Shown here: positions 39,341-47,260 of the stretch, in pieces | How the letters are laid out: each line of letters begins with the position of its first letter | How positions within the stretch are numbered: the stretch's first letter is position 1 | Assembly: GCF_000284095.1 (NCBI RefSeq) | Contig: NC_017068.1 | Coordinates: 62,001 to 126,000 of the forward strand | From: Selenomonas ruminantium subsp. lactilytica TAM6421 | GTDB lineage: Bacteria > Bacillota > Negativicutes > Selenomonadales > Selenomonadaceae | DNA: 64,000 nucleotides | Direction of reading: 5' to 3' | The notes under the pieces: generated by a model | What the model was told of the DNA's origin: nothing | What the model saw: only the letters and a program-made list of their open reading frames with translations | Database searches by the model: none | Program-made: the position numbers and the translations under genes

Positions 39341-40771
39341 TTGCTGACCTATTCCTTTGAACATATGCAGGGAAAATCTCTCTATGAACATCTCTACCGC
39401 TGCATCCGGCAGGATATTCTGTCGGGGAAGCTGTCACCGGGGGAGAAACTGCCCTCCAAACGGGCCTTGGCCCGCAATCTGGGCATCAGCGTGGTGACCG
39501 TGGAGGGAGCCTATAATCAGCTGCTGGCGGAAGGCTATTGTGAGTCAAAGCCCCGCCGGGGCTTTTTTGTACTGCCTGTGCCTGTGAGTGCTTCGCTGGT
39601 GCAGGCAGTGGTTGGGGAAATGCGGTCAGCAGAGGACGCTTTCCAGCAGCACAAGCCAGTTATAGATTTGACTGCCAGCCGCATGCAGGCGGCTGATTTT
39701 CCCTTTGCCACCTGGTCAAGGCTGATGCGGCAGACTTTGGCGGGAAATGCCGAGGAACTGCTGGCTCCATCACCGGGTGCGGGGATTCTGGAGCTGCGGC
39801 AGGCCATTGCGGGCCATTTGCAAAGTTTCCGGGGCCTCAATGTGTCCCCGGAGCAGATTGTCATGGGGGCGGGCACGGAGTATCTCTATACGCTCCTGAT
39901 TCAGTTCTTTGGCCGGGATAAGAAATATTGTCTGGAAGATCCCGGCTATGAGCGCATCCGCCAGATCTATCGGGCCAATGGGGCGGATTATGCCTGCATC
40001 GGGCTGGATGGTCAGGGCATCTGCCTGCCGGAGCTGCGGGCGGCAGGGGCCGAAATCCTGCATATCAGTCCGTCTCATCATTTTCCCACGGGCATTGTGA
40101 TGCCTGTCAGCCGCCGCTATGACTTATTGGGGTGGGTGGCAGAACAGGCAGGCCGCTATATTATCGAGGATGATTACGATAGCGAGTTCCGCCTGCAGGG
40201 GCGTCCCATTCCCACCTTGATGGAAAGCGACAGGCACGACCGGGTGATCTATATGAACACTTTTTCCAAGAGTCTGACACCCACCATCCGCATCAGCTAT
40301 ATGGTGCTGCCGCCAGCGCTGACAGAGCCTTTCCGGCAAAAGATGGGCTGTTACAGCTGTACCGTGGCCAATTTTGAGCAGTATACGTTGGCCCGGTTTA
40401 TTGGCGAAGGTTATTTCGAAAAGCATATCAACCGCATGCGTACGACTTACCGCCGCCGCCGGGAGAAGTTTATGGAGCTCTTGCAGGCTTCTGCCCTGCG
40501 GGAATACGTCACCCTGATCGAGCATGGCTCCGGCCTGCACTTATTGCTGCGGCTGGCGGTGAATATGCCGGATAAGGTTCTGCAGGAAAAGCTGCGGGCG
40601 GCAGGTGTACGTATACGGGCTTTGGGGGAGTACTATGATGGGGAAGTTCCCGCCAGCGCAGACCATGTGTTTGTATTGAATTATGCAAATTTGGAAGAAA
40701 GGGCGATGAAGCTAGCATTGGATATCTTGGGGCAGAGTTTATCCGTAGGTGGACGATTTGAAGCCCTTTAA
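39341..40771 (+). CDS. pdxR: MocR/PdxR-type regulator (GntR HTH + aminotransferase fold)
   Basis: A 476-residue regulator with a GntR winged helix (residues about 14-75; LSPGEKLPSKRALARNLGIS) and a fold-type I aminotransferase domain (about 115-470). The latter binds PLP at the lysine in NTFSKSLTPTIRISYMVLP; YIIEDDYDSEFR is the cofactor Asp region. PdxR proteins activate pdxST and sense PLP. Here the gene is downstream of and co-directional with pdxST, 26 bases after pdxT, so it may be part of the operon it controls. The start is TTG 39341, nine bases after AAGGAG. Confidence 0.88.
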   Translation: MLTYSFEHMQGKSLYEHLYRCIRQDILSGKLSPGEKLPSKRALARNLGISVVTVEGAYNQLLAEGYCESKPRRGFFVLPVPVSASLVQAVVGEMRSAEDAFQQHKPVIDLTASRMQAADFPFATWSRLMRQTLAGNAEELLAPSPGAGILELRQAIAGHLQSFRGLNVSPEQIVMGAGTEYLYTLLIQFFGRDKKYCLEDPGYERIRQIYRANGADYACIGLDGQGICLPELRAAGAEILHISPSHHFPTGIVMPVSRRYDLLGWVAEQAGRYIIEDDYDSEFRLQGRPIPTLMESDRHDRVIYMNTFSKSLTPTIRISYMVLPPALTEPFRQKMGCYSCTVANFEQYTLARFIGEGYFEKHINRMRTTYRRRREKFMELLQASALREYVTLIEHGSGLHLLLRLAVNMPDKVLQEKLRAAGVRIRALGEYYDGEVPASADHVFVLNYANLEERAMKLALDILGQSLSVGGRFEAL

Positions 40772-40776
40772 AAATC

Positions 40777-40805
40777 TTGCTTTCTTGGGCCTGTGGTGCT
40801 ATAAT
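40777..40805 (+). promoter_or_regulatory. promoter of the antisense antitoxin RNA
   Basis: TTGCTT (40777-40782) and a perfect TATAAT (40800-40805), 17 bases apart, just after the pdxR stop. No gene follows on this strand; the only downstream feature is the terminator at 40832-40869. A short noncoding transcript is therefore expected. Confidence 0.7.
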
Positions 40806-40810
40806 AAAGC

Positions 40811-40869
40811 TAATGAAGGACATTAGGTAAGAAAAACCCCCGGCAATCGCACAAAGCCGGGGGTTTTTT
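40811..40869 (+). ncRNA. putative RNAII-like antitoxin RNA of an Fst-type locus
   Basis: A predicted RNA of about 55-60 nt from a strong promoter to a hairpin terminator. Its 5' part (40814-40828) carries TGAAGGACATTAGGT, an exact copy of 40966-40980, and is therefore complementary to the start codon region of the toxin mRNA made from the other strand. Its 3' part overlaps the toxin mRNA terminator tail to tail. This is the arrangement of RNAII in the par/Fst locus of Enterococcus plasmid pAD1. Confidence 0.65.
40832..40869. terminator. shared bidirectional terminator of toxin and antitoxin RNAs
   Basis: CCCCCGGC (40837-40844) and GCCGGGGG (40856-40863) form an 8-bp GC stem with an A-run on the left and six T on the right, so both converging transcripts end here and share about 30 complementary bases. 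Confidence 0.85.
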
Positions 40870-40885
40870 GTACTCGTCCACTCAT

Positions 40886-40975
40886 TTAGCGGTTCAGCCA
40901 ATACTTGAATAATTCAAGCAGGATTCCCACTGTTAGAGGGCAGAGCACATACAAAATGAACTCCTTGAAGGACAT
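40886..40975 (-). CDS. Fst-family type I toxin, 29 aa
   Basis: A 29-residue hydrophobic peptide: N-terminal half MSFKEFILYVLCPLTVGI, C-terminal half LLELFKYWLNR. The central P-x-x-V-G-x-x-L-E pattern is that of Fst-type toxins (Fst of pAD1 has P-I-F-V-G-L-V-L-E at the same place). It is expected to form one transmembrane helix with a short polar tail that damages the membrane or nucleoid when overproduced. It has a very strong AAAGGAGGTG site, masked by a hairpin at the mRNA 5' end. Flanking promoters, direct repeats and a shared terminator support the identity. Confidence 0.75.
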   Translation of the reverse strand: MSFKEFILYVLCPLTVGILLELFKYWLNR

Positions 40976-40984
40976 TAGGTTCAC

Positions 40985-41000
40985 CTCCTTTCGCAAGGAG
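40985..41000 (-). promoter_or_regulatory. 5' hairpin masking the toxin Shine-Dalgarno site
   Basis: In the toxin mRNA, CTCCTT pairs perfectly with AAGGAG through a GCGA tetraloop of the GNRA type, burying the ribosome binding site. Fst mRNA has a comparable leader stem-loop. Confidence 0.7.
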
Positions 41001-41008
41001 ATGCTATT

Positions 41009-41037
41009 ATTTTATCACAATAATTATAATGATGAAA
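41009..41037 (-). promoter_or_regulatory. probable toxin promoter
   Basis: On the complement, TAAAAT (41009-41014) can serve as the -10 element, with a weak TTTCAT about 17 bases upstream. The transcript would begin just before the leader hairpin. Confidence 0.4.
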
Positions 41038-41066
41038 GCCCGGCTGCCAAATGGCGGCCGGGCTTT
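41035..41066. terminator. terminator of the PTS EIIC gene
   Basis: AAAGCCCGGCTGCC pairs with GGCGGCCGGGCTTT around AAAT (13 of 14 positions). It lies just after the stop of the leftward EIIC gene and overlaps the upstream part of the toxin promoter. Confidence 0.8.
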
Positions 41067-41071
41067 ACAGA

Positions 41072-42424
41072 TTAGAGCTGGGTCTGGGGGATGCCTTCTT
41101 CTTCGGCAGCATTCTGGTGATTTTCCGCATCGGCAGCCTGTTCTTCTTTGAGCATGGCCTTGTCCTGCATGCGGACGAAGGGATAGTAGACAACAGTGGA
41201 CATCACGATGGTCGCGAGCTGCACGACAGCGCCCTGCCAGCCGTTGAGGAGGAAACCGGCGATGATCGGCGGTGCGGTCCAGGGAACCTGTACGGCGCTG
41301 AAGGGAGCCATAAAGCCGATGACAATAGAGGCATAGGTCATGACCAGGGCAATCAGCGGCACCAGCACGAAGGGAATCAAGAGATACGGATTGAACACGA
41401 TGGGCAGGCCGAAGATGATGGGTTCGTTGATATTGAAGAAGCCGGGCACTGTGGCCATCTTGGTCAGGGATTTGAGCTGGGTGGACTTGGCGGAGAGCCA
41501 GCTGGCAATCAAGAGACCGAAGGTCAGGCCGCAGCCACCGGTCTTGACCATGAAGTCAACCTGGCAGGTGATGATCTTGGCATCGGGGTTGCCGGCCAGC
41601 TGCATGCCCATGTCGAGCAGATGCTGGTTATCGAGAGAGTTGGCAATGAGGATGGGGCTGACTACGCCGCCAACCACGTTCGGGCCATGGATGCCGGCCC
41701 AGAACAGTACGCTTTCCAAAGCTTCGATGACGGCGCCACCGGCCAGCGTATCGGAAAGGCCCTGCAGCGGCGTCTGGATGATCTTGAAGATGAGTTCCGG
41801 CAGCGTCGTGGCGCCGATATAATGGCAGAGGCCGTAGAGGATGGAGGCGCCAGTGAAGAGCACCATGCCCGGAGTCAGGGCTTCGAAGGCCTTGGCTACG
41901 CCGCCGGGAACGGCATCCGGCATCTTGATGCCGATATGGTTCTTCTCACAGTAGCAGAATACCCAGGAGGCCACAAAGCTTACGAGGATGGCAGTGATAA
42001 CGCCATTGCTGCCAGCCCAGGCTTTGGGAATGATGTCGGCTACGGTTTCGCCGCCTTTGGTGACCAGGGTGGGGGGCAGCAGGATCAGGAAGGTGGACAG
42101 GGAGAGGATGGAGGCCATGATGGCATCACAGCCCTCGGATTCCACGTATTTGTAGGTTACAGCCAGGACGACAATCAAAGCCAGCACGCTGAAGGTGCCG
42201 CCAGCTACGGCGTTCAGGGGAGCCGTCCAGTCAGCACCGAAGATGCCGGCCATGAATTCCGGATAGCCCGGGATCGGCAGGTTGGCCAGCAGCAGGAATA
42301 CGGACCCCACTACCGTAAAAGGCGTGGTCATGATAAAGCCGTCGCGCAGGGCCGCTACTGCCCGAATTTCGGCAAAGCGTCCCATGAAGTCAACGAATTT
42401 ATCAAATAGCTCTTGTTTTGTCAT
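41072..42424 (-). CDS. PTS lactose/cellobiose-type EIIC permease
   Basis: A 450-residue membrane component of a sugar phosphotransferase system in the cellobiose/diacetylchitobiose class. Marks are the N-terminal FVDFMGRFAEIRAVAALRDG, FWAGIHGPNVVGGVVSPIL near the middle, and GFFNINEPIIFGLPIVFNPY (about residues 336-355) with the substrate-site glutamate. It translocates and helps phosphorylate a beta-glucoside or disaccharide. No EIIA or EIIB is encoded nearby, so it must use partners from elsewhere. GAGGG precedes the ATG. Its acidic, Gln/Glu-rich C-terminal tail is longer than usual. Confidence 0.92.
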   Translation of the reverse strand: MTKQELFDKFVDFMGRFAEIRAVAALRDGFIMTTPFTVVGSVFLLLANLPIPGYPEFMAGIFGADWTAPLNAVAGGTFSVLALIVVLAVTYKYVESEGCDAIMASILSLSTFLILLPPTLVTKGGETVADIIPKAWAGSNGVITAILVSFVASWVFCYCEKNHIGIKMPDAVPGGVAKAFEALTPGMVLFTGASILYGLCHYIGATTLPELIFKIIQTPLQGLSDTLAGGAVIEALESVLFWAGIHGPNVVGGVVSPILIANSLDNQHLLDMGMQLAGNPDAKIITCQVDFMVKTGGCGLTFGLLIASWLSAKSTQLKSLTKMATVPGFFNINEPIIFGLPIVFNPYLLIPFVLVPLIALVMTYASIVIGFMAPFSAVQVPWTAPPIIAGFLLNGWQGAVVQLATIVMSTVVYYPFVRMQDKAMLKEEQAADAENHQNAAEEEGIPQTQL

Positions 42425-42555
42425 TTCGTTTCCCTCTTTCCATGATTGTTTATAGATTTATAATTACTTGTTATTACAGTATAAAAGTAGCATGTGGTTC
42501 GTTGCTTTAGCAATTGATGAGACACCTTCTGACACGTTGTTTCAGAGAAAACAAT

Positions 42556-42596
42556 AAAAAATGCGAAGTCGCTGTAACGTTGCTTCGCATTTTTTT
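42556..42596 (-). terminator. terminator of the branching enzyme gene
   Basis: AAAAAATGCGAAG and CTTCGCATTTTTT enclose a 14-base loop, ten bases after the glgB stop. The symmetrical A/T runs allow use in both directions. Confidence 0.85.
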
Positions 42597-42605
42597 ATGC
42601 TATGC

Positions 42606-44627
42606 TTATTTTTTCTTGCGCAGTACTACGGCACTGCGGGCAGGAATGTAGATCTTCAACCATTCCTTTTTGTCTTTTTCATAGAGCGGATCGAAGTTGG
42701 TCTTATGGATCACGCTGTCATCAGCCAAACCGTTGCCGCCGAACTCTGGTGCATCGGTATTCAGGACTACTTCATAGTCGCCTTTCGGTACCAGGAAGCC
42801 GTAATCCGGGAAGGACTGCGTCGGTGAGAAGTTGAAGACGAATACCAGATTGCCGCGGCTGTAGGCCAGGACCTGGTCGCCGTCGTTATGCCAGATTTCC
42901 ACGACGGGTTCCTTCTGGAAATTCTTCACCTTCTTCATGACAGCGAGCATTTCCCGGTCGAAATCGCCGAGGTAGTGATAGCAGAGATTCTTGTCGTCTA
43001 CCAGATGCCACTGGCGGCGGGCGTATTTATAGCTCCAGCCATTGCCTTCACGGGGGAAGTCGATCCATTCCGGATGGCCGAATTCGTTGCCCATGAAGTT
43101 CAGGTAGCCGCCGTTGATGGTGGAGGCGGTAACCAGGCGGATCATCTTATGCAGGGCGATGCCGCGGTCTACCATGCCGTTGCGGTTATCCTTGGAGAAG
43201 TGCCAATACATATCCGCATCAATCAGGCGGAAGATGATGGTCTTATCACCTACGAGGGCCTGGTCATGGCTTTCCGCATAGGAGATGGTCTTTTCGTCGG
43301 GACGGCGGTTGGTCATTTCCCAGAAAATGCTGGAAGGTTTCCAATCCTCATCCTTCTGTTCCTTGATGGTCTTGATCCAGTAATCCGGCACATTCATGGC
43401 CAGGCGGTAGTCGAAGCCGTAGCCGCCGTCCTCGAATTTTGCGGCCAGGCCAGGCATGCCGCTGACGTCTTCGGCAATGGTGATGGCATGGGGCTTGATC
43501 TCGTGGATCAGCTTGTTGGCCAAGGTCAGATAGCAGATGGCGTTATCATCCTGATGGCCGTTGAAGTAATCGCCATAGCTCATGAAGGCTTCACCTAAGC
43601 CGTGGCTGTAGTAGAGCATGGATGTGATGCCGTCGAAGCGGAAGCCATCGAAATGGAATTCTTCCAACCAGTATTTGCAGTTGGACAGCAGGAAGTGCAG
43701 CACATCGTCCTTGCCGTAATCAAAGCAGAGGCTGTCCCAGGCGGGATGCTCGTGACGGTCACCGGGATAGAAGAACTGGTTGGGATCGCCGCAGAGGTTG
43801 CCCAGGCCTTCCACTTCGTTTTTCACGGCGTGGCTGTGGACGATATCCATGATAACGGCCAGGCCCATCTTATGGGCGGCATCAATGAGATCCTTCAGTT
43901 CTTCCGGCGTGCCGCAGCGGCTGCTGGCGGCAAAGAAGGAGCTGACGTGGTAGCCGAAGCTGCCGTAGTAAGGATGCTCCTGGATGGCCATGATCTGGAT
44001 GCAGTTATAGCCATCTGCCTTTACACGGGGCAGGATCTTTTCCTTGAATTCTTTATAGGTGCCCACTTTTTCTGCATCCTGTGCCATGCCCACATGGCAT
44101 TCATAGATGAGCAGTGGTGCGGTGTTGGGCTTGAATTTTTCATCGTGCCAGACGAATTTCTTGCGCGGGTTCCAGACCTGGGCCGAGAAGATCTTGGTGT
44201 TTTCATCCTGTACGACGCGCTGTGCCCAGGCGGGAATGCGTTCCCCTTCACCGCCACGCCAATGGACTTTCATCTTGTACAGGTCACCGTGCTTGATCTT
44301 GCCGGCAGGGATCTCCAATTCCCAGTTGCCGGTGCCAGGAATGTGTTTGAGCTTGTAGGCTTCGTCTTCCTGCCAGTTGTTGAAATCACCGATCAGGTAG
44401 ATGGCCAGGGCATTCGGTGCCCATTCACGGAACACCCAGCCGCGCTTCTGTTTGTGCAGGCCGTAATAAAGATGACCGGAGGCAAAGTCCGATAAGGAAC
44501 GCTTGCCGTTCTGAGTCAGCTGATTGATTTTCCAGACTGCGTGTTCATGACGTCCCCGAATAGCATCCTCATAAGGTGCGAGCCATTCGTCATGTGCAAT
44601 TAATCCTAATTGTTTGTTTTTTACCAT
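42606..44627 (-). CDS. glgB: 1,4-alpha-glucan branching enzyme, eukaryote-like (GH13_8)
   Basis: Forms alpha-1,6 branches in glycogen. The 673-residue protein has an N-terminal CBM48 (LIGDFNNWQ near residue 78), the catalytic GH13 barrel with DGFRFDGI (nucleophile Asp), TIAEDVSGMPG (acid/base Glu) and ESHDQALVGDK (third Asp), and a C-terminal beta domain. Segments such as YNCIQIMAIQEHPYYGSFGY and SFFAASSRCGTPEELK are those of eukaryotic branching enzymes, not the usual bacterial GlgB, which carries an extra N-domain and different sequence here. No other glycogen genes are adjacent. Confidence 0.92.
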   Translation of the reverse strand: MVKNKQLGLIAHDEWLAPYEDAIRGRHEHAVWKINQLTQNGKRSLSDFASGHLYYGLHKQKRGWVFREWAPNALAIYLIGDFNNWQEDEAYKLKHIPGTGNWELEIPAGKIKHGDLYKMKVHWRGGEGERIPAWAQRVVQDENTKIFSAQVWNPRKKFVWHDEKFKPNTAPLLIYECHVGMAQDAEKVGTYKEFKEKILPRVKADGYNCIQIMAIQEHPYYGSFGYHVSSFFAASSRCGTPEELKDLIDAAHKMGLAVIMDIVHSHAVKNEVEGLGNLCGDPNQFFYPGDRHEHPAWDSLCFDYGKDDVLHFLLSNCKYWLEEFHFDGFRFDGITSMLYYSHGLGEAFMSYGDYFNGHQDDNAICYLTLANKLIHEIKPHAITIAEDVSGMPGLAAKFEDGGYGFDYRLAMNVPDYWIKTIKEQKDEDWKPSSIFWEMTNRRPDEKTISYAESHDQALVGDKTIIFRLIDADMYWHFSKDNRNGMVDRGIALHKMIRLVTASTINGGYLNFMGNEFGHPEWIDFPREGNGWSYKYARRQWHLVDDKNLCYHYLGDFDREMLAVMKKVKNFQKEPVVEIWHNDGDQVLAYSRGNLVFVFNFSPTQSFPDYGFLVPKGDYEVVLNTDAPEFGGNGLADDSVIHKTNFDPLYEKDKKEWLKIYIPARSAVVLRKKK

Positions 44628-44767
44628 TATTATCGCTCTTACAGACCTATCTGTCAGAGCCTATCCCCCTAACTTGATAAAAATTTTCCCTAACAAACAA
44701 AACTAGTATAACACATTTTTTAGAAATTCGCTCTATTTTGCCAAAGACTTGCAAAGGAATAATTTTG

Positions 44768-44951
44768 CTATCCACACAGTTATCCACAGAGGTTCGGGGA
44801 GAAAGGGCGCATATACAGGCGGTCTTTCAGGCTTTTTTCAGGAAAATAGCGACTTATCCACAGTTTCCACAGAAAAAACTGTGCACAATGTGGATAAGTG
44901 CAAGATTTATGCTAGCCGTGATATTGGTATTTTTCTGACGATTGTGGATAA
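44768..44951. promoter_or_regulatory. cluster of DnaA boxes
   Basis: Four perfect 9-mers lie within 172 bases: TTATCCACA at 44780-44788 and 44854-44862, and the reverse TGTGGATAA at 44889-44897 and 44943-44951. A one-mismatch copy is at 44768-44776. The intergenic region 44628-45022 (395 bases) contains no gene. The last box is one base upstream of the exporter promoter, so DnaA could also regulate it. Confidence 0.75.
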
Positions 44952-44952
44952 G

Positions 44953-44980
44953 TTGCAAAGGGGAAGAAATGTGATATAAT
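44953..44980 (+). promoter_or_regulatory. promoter of the Bcr/CflA exporter gene
   Basis: TTGCAA (44953-44958) and TATAAT (44975-44980) with a 16-base spacer, about 43 bases before the ATG. Confidence 0.65.
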
Positions 44981-45022
44981 GGCATCTTATCAGAGTTTTG
45001 TATAGGAGGTTTCTATAAATAT

Positions 45023-46213
45023 ATGGCAATGTCTAAAGGAAAACAGATCTGGCTGACCGTGTTTTTGGGATTGATGACAGCCATGGCACCGCTGGCTACG
45101 GATATGTATCTGCCGGCGCTGCCTACGGTGCAGGTGGATCTGGGGATTTCGGCATCCCTAGCGCAGATGACGCTGACCATGACCATGCTGGGCATGGCTT
45201 TGGGGCAGATATTTGCCGGGCCCATCAGTGACCGTTACGGGCGCAAGTGGCCCTTGGCGGCAGGTATGGTGATTTTTACGCTGTCCACAGTGGGCTGCGT
45301 TTGGGCGCAGGATATTATGGTATTCCTGTTCTTCCGCTTTGTCTCGGGCTTTGCCGGGGCCAGCGGCATCGTGATCGCCAAGGCCATTGCCCGGGATGTG
45401 TGTCAGGGGCCGGAACTCACGAAGTTCTTTGCCATGCTCATGATGGTCAATGGACTGGCGCCGATTATCGCGCCGGTGATTGGCGGGCAGATCCTCTTGT
45501 TCACGAGCTGGCGCGGCGTGTTTGTGGTCCTGGTGGCCGTGGGTATTTTCCAGCTTATCGCCACGCTCATCTATAAGGAAACTTTGCCGGCAGATAAACG
45601 GCTCAAGGGACTCAAGGATTCCTTTGCCAAGTTCCCCATGCTGCTTCAGAATCGGTATTTCCTGGGGCACTGTCTGGTGCAGTGCTTTGTATTCGGGGCC
45701 TTCTTTTCGTATCTTGCCGGTTCGTCCTTTGTGTTTCAAAATATCTTCCATGTATCGCCGCAGATGTTCAGCCTGATCTTCGGTGGCATCGGGGCCGGGC
45801 TGATGCTTGCAGGTGCTTTGCCTGCGCGGCTGGCCGGGCGCGTGGAAGATGTGAAGATGCTGCATGTATCGCTTATGGTGCCCTTGATTGGTTCTGTGCT
45901 GTTGCTGCTGGCTTTTGCTGCGGGAGCCGGTATGGCGGTTATCCTGCTGGTGCTCTTCCTGACCATCACGCCGTTGTCGGTAGTGGGTGCAGCCAGCTTT
46001 TCTTTGGCGCTCTCGCGGCAGGGGAAGAATGCGGGCAGTGCCAGTGCTCTGATTGGCTTCTTCTCCATGATCTTAGGCGGCTGTATGATGCCTTTGGTCG
46101 GGATTGCCGGGGAAAATACGGCCATTCCCATGTGTGTGATCATGATTATTGGTTATGGCCTGGGTTATGCGGTATTTAAACTGATGATTGAACCAGAACA
46201 TAGGGATGTGTAA
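45023..46213 (+). CDS. Bcr/CflA-family multidrug MFS exporter
   Basis: A 396-residue, 12-helix proton-coupled drug exporter of the DHA1 Bcr/CflA subfamily. Diagnostic segments are TDMYLPALPTV in helix 1, GQIFAGPISDRYGRKWPL (motif A), RFVSGFAGASGIVIAKAIAR in helix 4 and GLAPIIAPVIGGQIL (antiporter motif C, about residues 141-155). Members export drugs, dipeptides or cysteine. It starts after AGGAGG at a rather long spacing of 12. Single-gene unit with its own promoter and terminator, next to the DnaA-box cluster. Confidence 0.9.
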   Translation: MAMSKGKQIWLTVFLGLMTAMAPLATDMYLPALPTVQVDLGISASLAQMTLTMTMLGMALGQIFAGPISDRYGRKWPLAAGMVIFTLSTVGCVWAQDIMVFLFFRFVSGFAGASGIVIAKAIARDVCQGPELTKFFAMLMMVNGLAPIIAPVIGGQILLFTSWRGVFVVLVAVGIFQLIATLIYKETLPADKRLKGLKDSFAKFPMLLQNRYFLGHCLVQCFVFGAFFSYLAGSSFVFQNIFHVSPQMFSLIFGGIGAGLMLAGALPARLAGRVEDVKMLHVSLMVPLIGSVLLLLAFAAGAGMAVILLVLFLTITPLSVVGAASFSLALSRQGKNAGSASALIGFFSMILGGCMMPLVGIAGENTAIPMCVIMIIGYGLGYAVFKLMIEPEHRDV

Positions 46214-46222
46214 TCCTGTTTC

Positions 46223-46259
46223 AAAAAGCCTGTCAGCGTATTGCTTGCTGGCAGGCTTT
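46223..46259 (+). terminator. terminator of the exporter gene
   Basis: AAAAGCCTG(T)CAGC paired with GCTG(G)CAGGCTTT around a 9-base loop. Confidence 0.75.
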
Positions 46260-46305
46260 ATGTTATATTGATTCTGTTGTTTTTCATGATGAAAGGAATG
46301 TTACG

Positions 46306-47118
46306 ATGGAATATAAGATGATTGCTTTGGATTTGGATGGTACGCTCAATAATGATGAGAAAATCATTACGCCGCGTACCCGTGAGGCGCTAATGTCGGT
46401 ACAGGAACAGGGCGTGATCGTGGCGCTGGTCTCGGGCCGTCAGGCACCGGGCCTGCAGCGGGAAGCGGATGCCCTGCATCTGGAAGATTATCATGGCCTG
46501 CGTATTTCCTACAATGGCGGCCGTATTCAGGATGCCACCACGGGCAAGATCCTCTTTGATAGTGCGATTGACAATGAGACGGCGGTATCTTTCCTGCGCC
46601 ATCTGGAAGCATGGCCAGAACTTTCTCCGATCGTGGATGACGGCAAGTACATCTATACTACCGATGCCAGCCGTCATAAGGTCATGGATGAATGCCGCAA
46701 TAACAATATGCAGGTGAAGATTGTGGACAATATCGCTGATGCGGTGGATTTTGCTCCGGTCAAAATTCTGACGGCAGCCCCCAATGATATTCTGGTGTCC
46801 CATCTGGCGGATATCCGCCGGGGCTTTGAGGACAAGCTGTCCTTTGTGCAGTCGGCTCCTTGGTTCTATGAGGCTACCATGAAGGGCGTGAGCAAGTCCA
46901 GCGCCTTGGAACAGGCCTGTGAGCGGCTGGGGATTGCCCAGTCCGAAGTCATGGCCTTCGGCGATGCTCAGAATGATATGAGCATGTTGGATTTTGCCGG
47001 TTATGGCGTGGCTATGGGCAACGCTTGTGATGAACTCAAGGCCATGGCCGATGAGATCACGGCTACGAACAATGAAGACGGCATTGCCGTAACGCTGGCC
47101 CGTCACTTTGATATTTGA
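46306..47118 (+). CDS. Cof-type HAD-IIB phosphatase
   Basis: A 270-residue cytoplasmic HAD-superfamily hydrolase of subclass IIB, acting on small phosphorylated metabolites, often sugar phosphates or FMN/PLP. Motifs are ALDLDGTLNNDEK (I, nucleophile and acid Asp), VALVSGRQAPG (II), the lysine of ATMKGVSKSSAL (III) and MAFGDAQNDMSML (IV, metal Asp pair). The C2b cap sits between motifs II and III. It stands alone, with ribosome binding site AAAGGAA and a long terminator right after. Substrate cannot be predicted. Confidence 0.9.
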   Translation: MEYKMIALDLDGTLNNDEKIITPRTREALMSVQEQGVIVALVSGRQAPGLQREADALHLEDYHGLRISYNGGRIQDATTGKILFDSAIDNETAVSFLRHLEAWPELSPIVDDGKYIYTTDASRHKVMDECRNNNMQVKIVDNIADAVDFAPVKILTAAPNDILVSHLADIRRGFEDKLSFVQSAPWFYEATMKGVSKSSALEQACERLGIAQSEVMAFGDAQNDMSMLDFAGYGVAMGNACDELKAMADEITATNNEDGIAVTLARHFDI

Positions 47119-47128
47119 TCGTGTTTTT

Positions 47129-47168
47129 TAGGGAACATTTTCGGGAAATTTTCCGAAAATGTTCCCTA
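47129..47168 (+). terminator. terminator of the HAD phosphatase gene
   Basis: TAGGGAACATTTTCGG pairs perfectly (16 bp) with CCGAAAATGTTCCCTA across 8 bases. Confidence 0.8.
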
Positions 47169-47260
47169 TTATATTGCAATTGTCGCCACTTTAATGCCAA
47201 TTTAATGATTTTATTGTAGGGTAAAGTATATAAATCATTGAAGAAGGGTGTGGCAGAAAC

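Larger units (their letters stand above)
40814..40980. repeat. 15-bp direct repeats of the toxin-antitoxin locus
   Basis: TGAAGGACATTAGGT at 40814-40828 and at 40966-40980, in the same orientation, lie on either side of the shared terminator and toxin frame. One copy is in the antitoxin RNA; the other covers the toxin start codon. They correspond in position to the DRa/DRb repeats of par loci. Confidence 0.8.

Noticed and set aside
41051-42409. A 452-codon frame antisense to the PTS EIIC
   Set aside because: The translation is Gly/His/Glu-rich without family motifs, and the opposite strand encodes a clear EIIC with ribosome binding site and terminator.
44768-44951. Chromosomal origin of replication
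   Set aside because: The DnaA boxes are convincing, but no dnaA, dnaN, recF or rpmH gene lies nearby and gene orientation does not switch clearly here, so I report only a box cluster.
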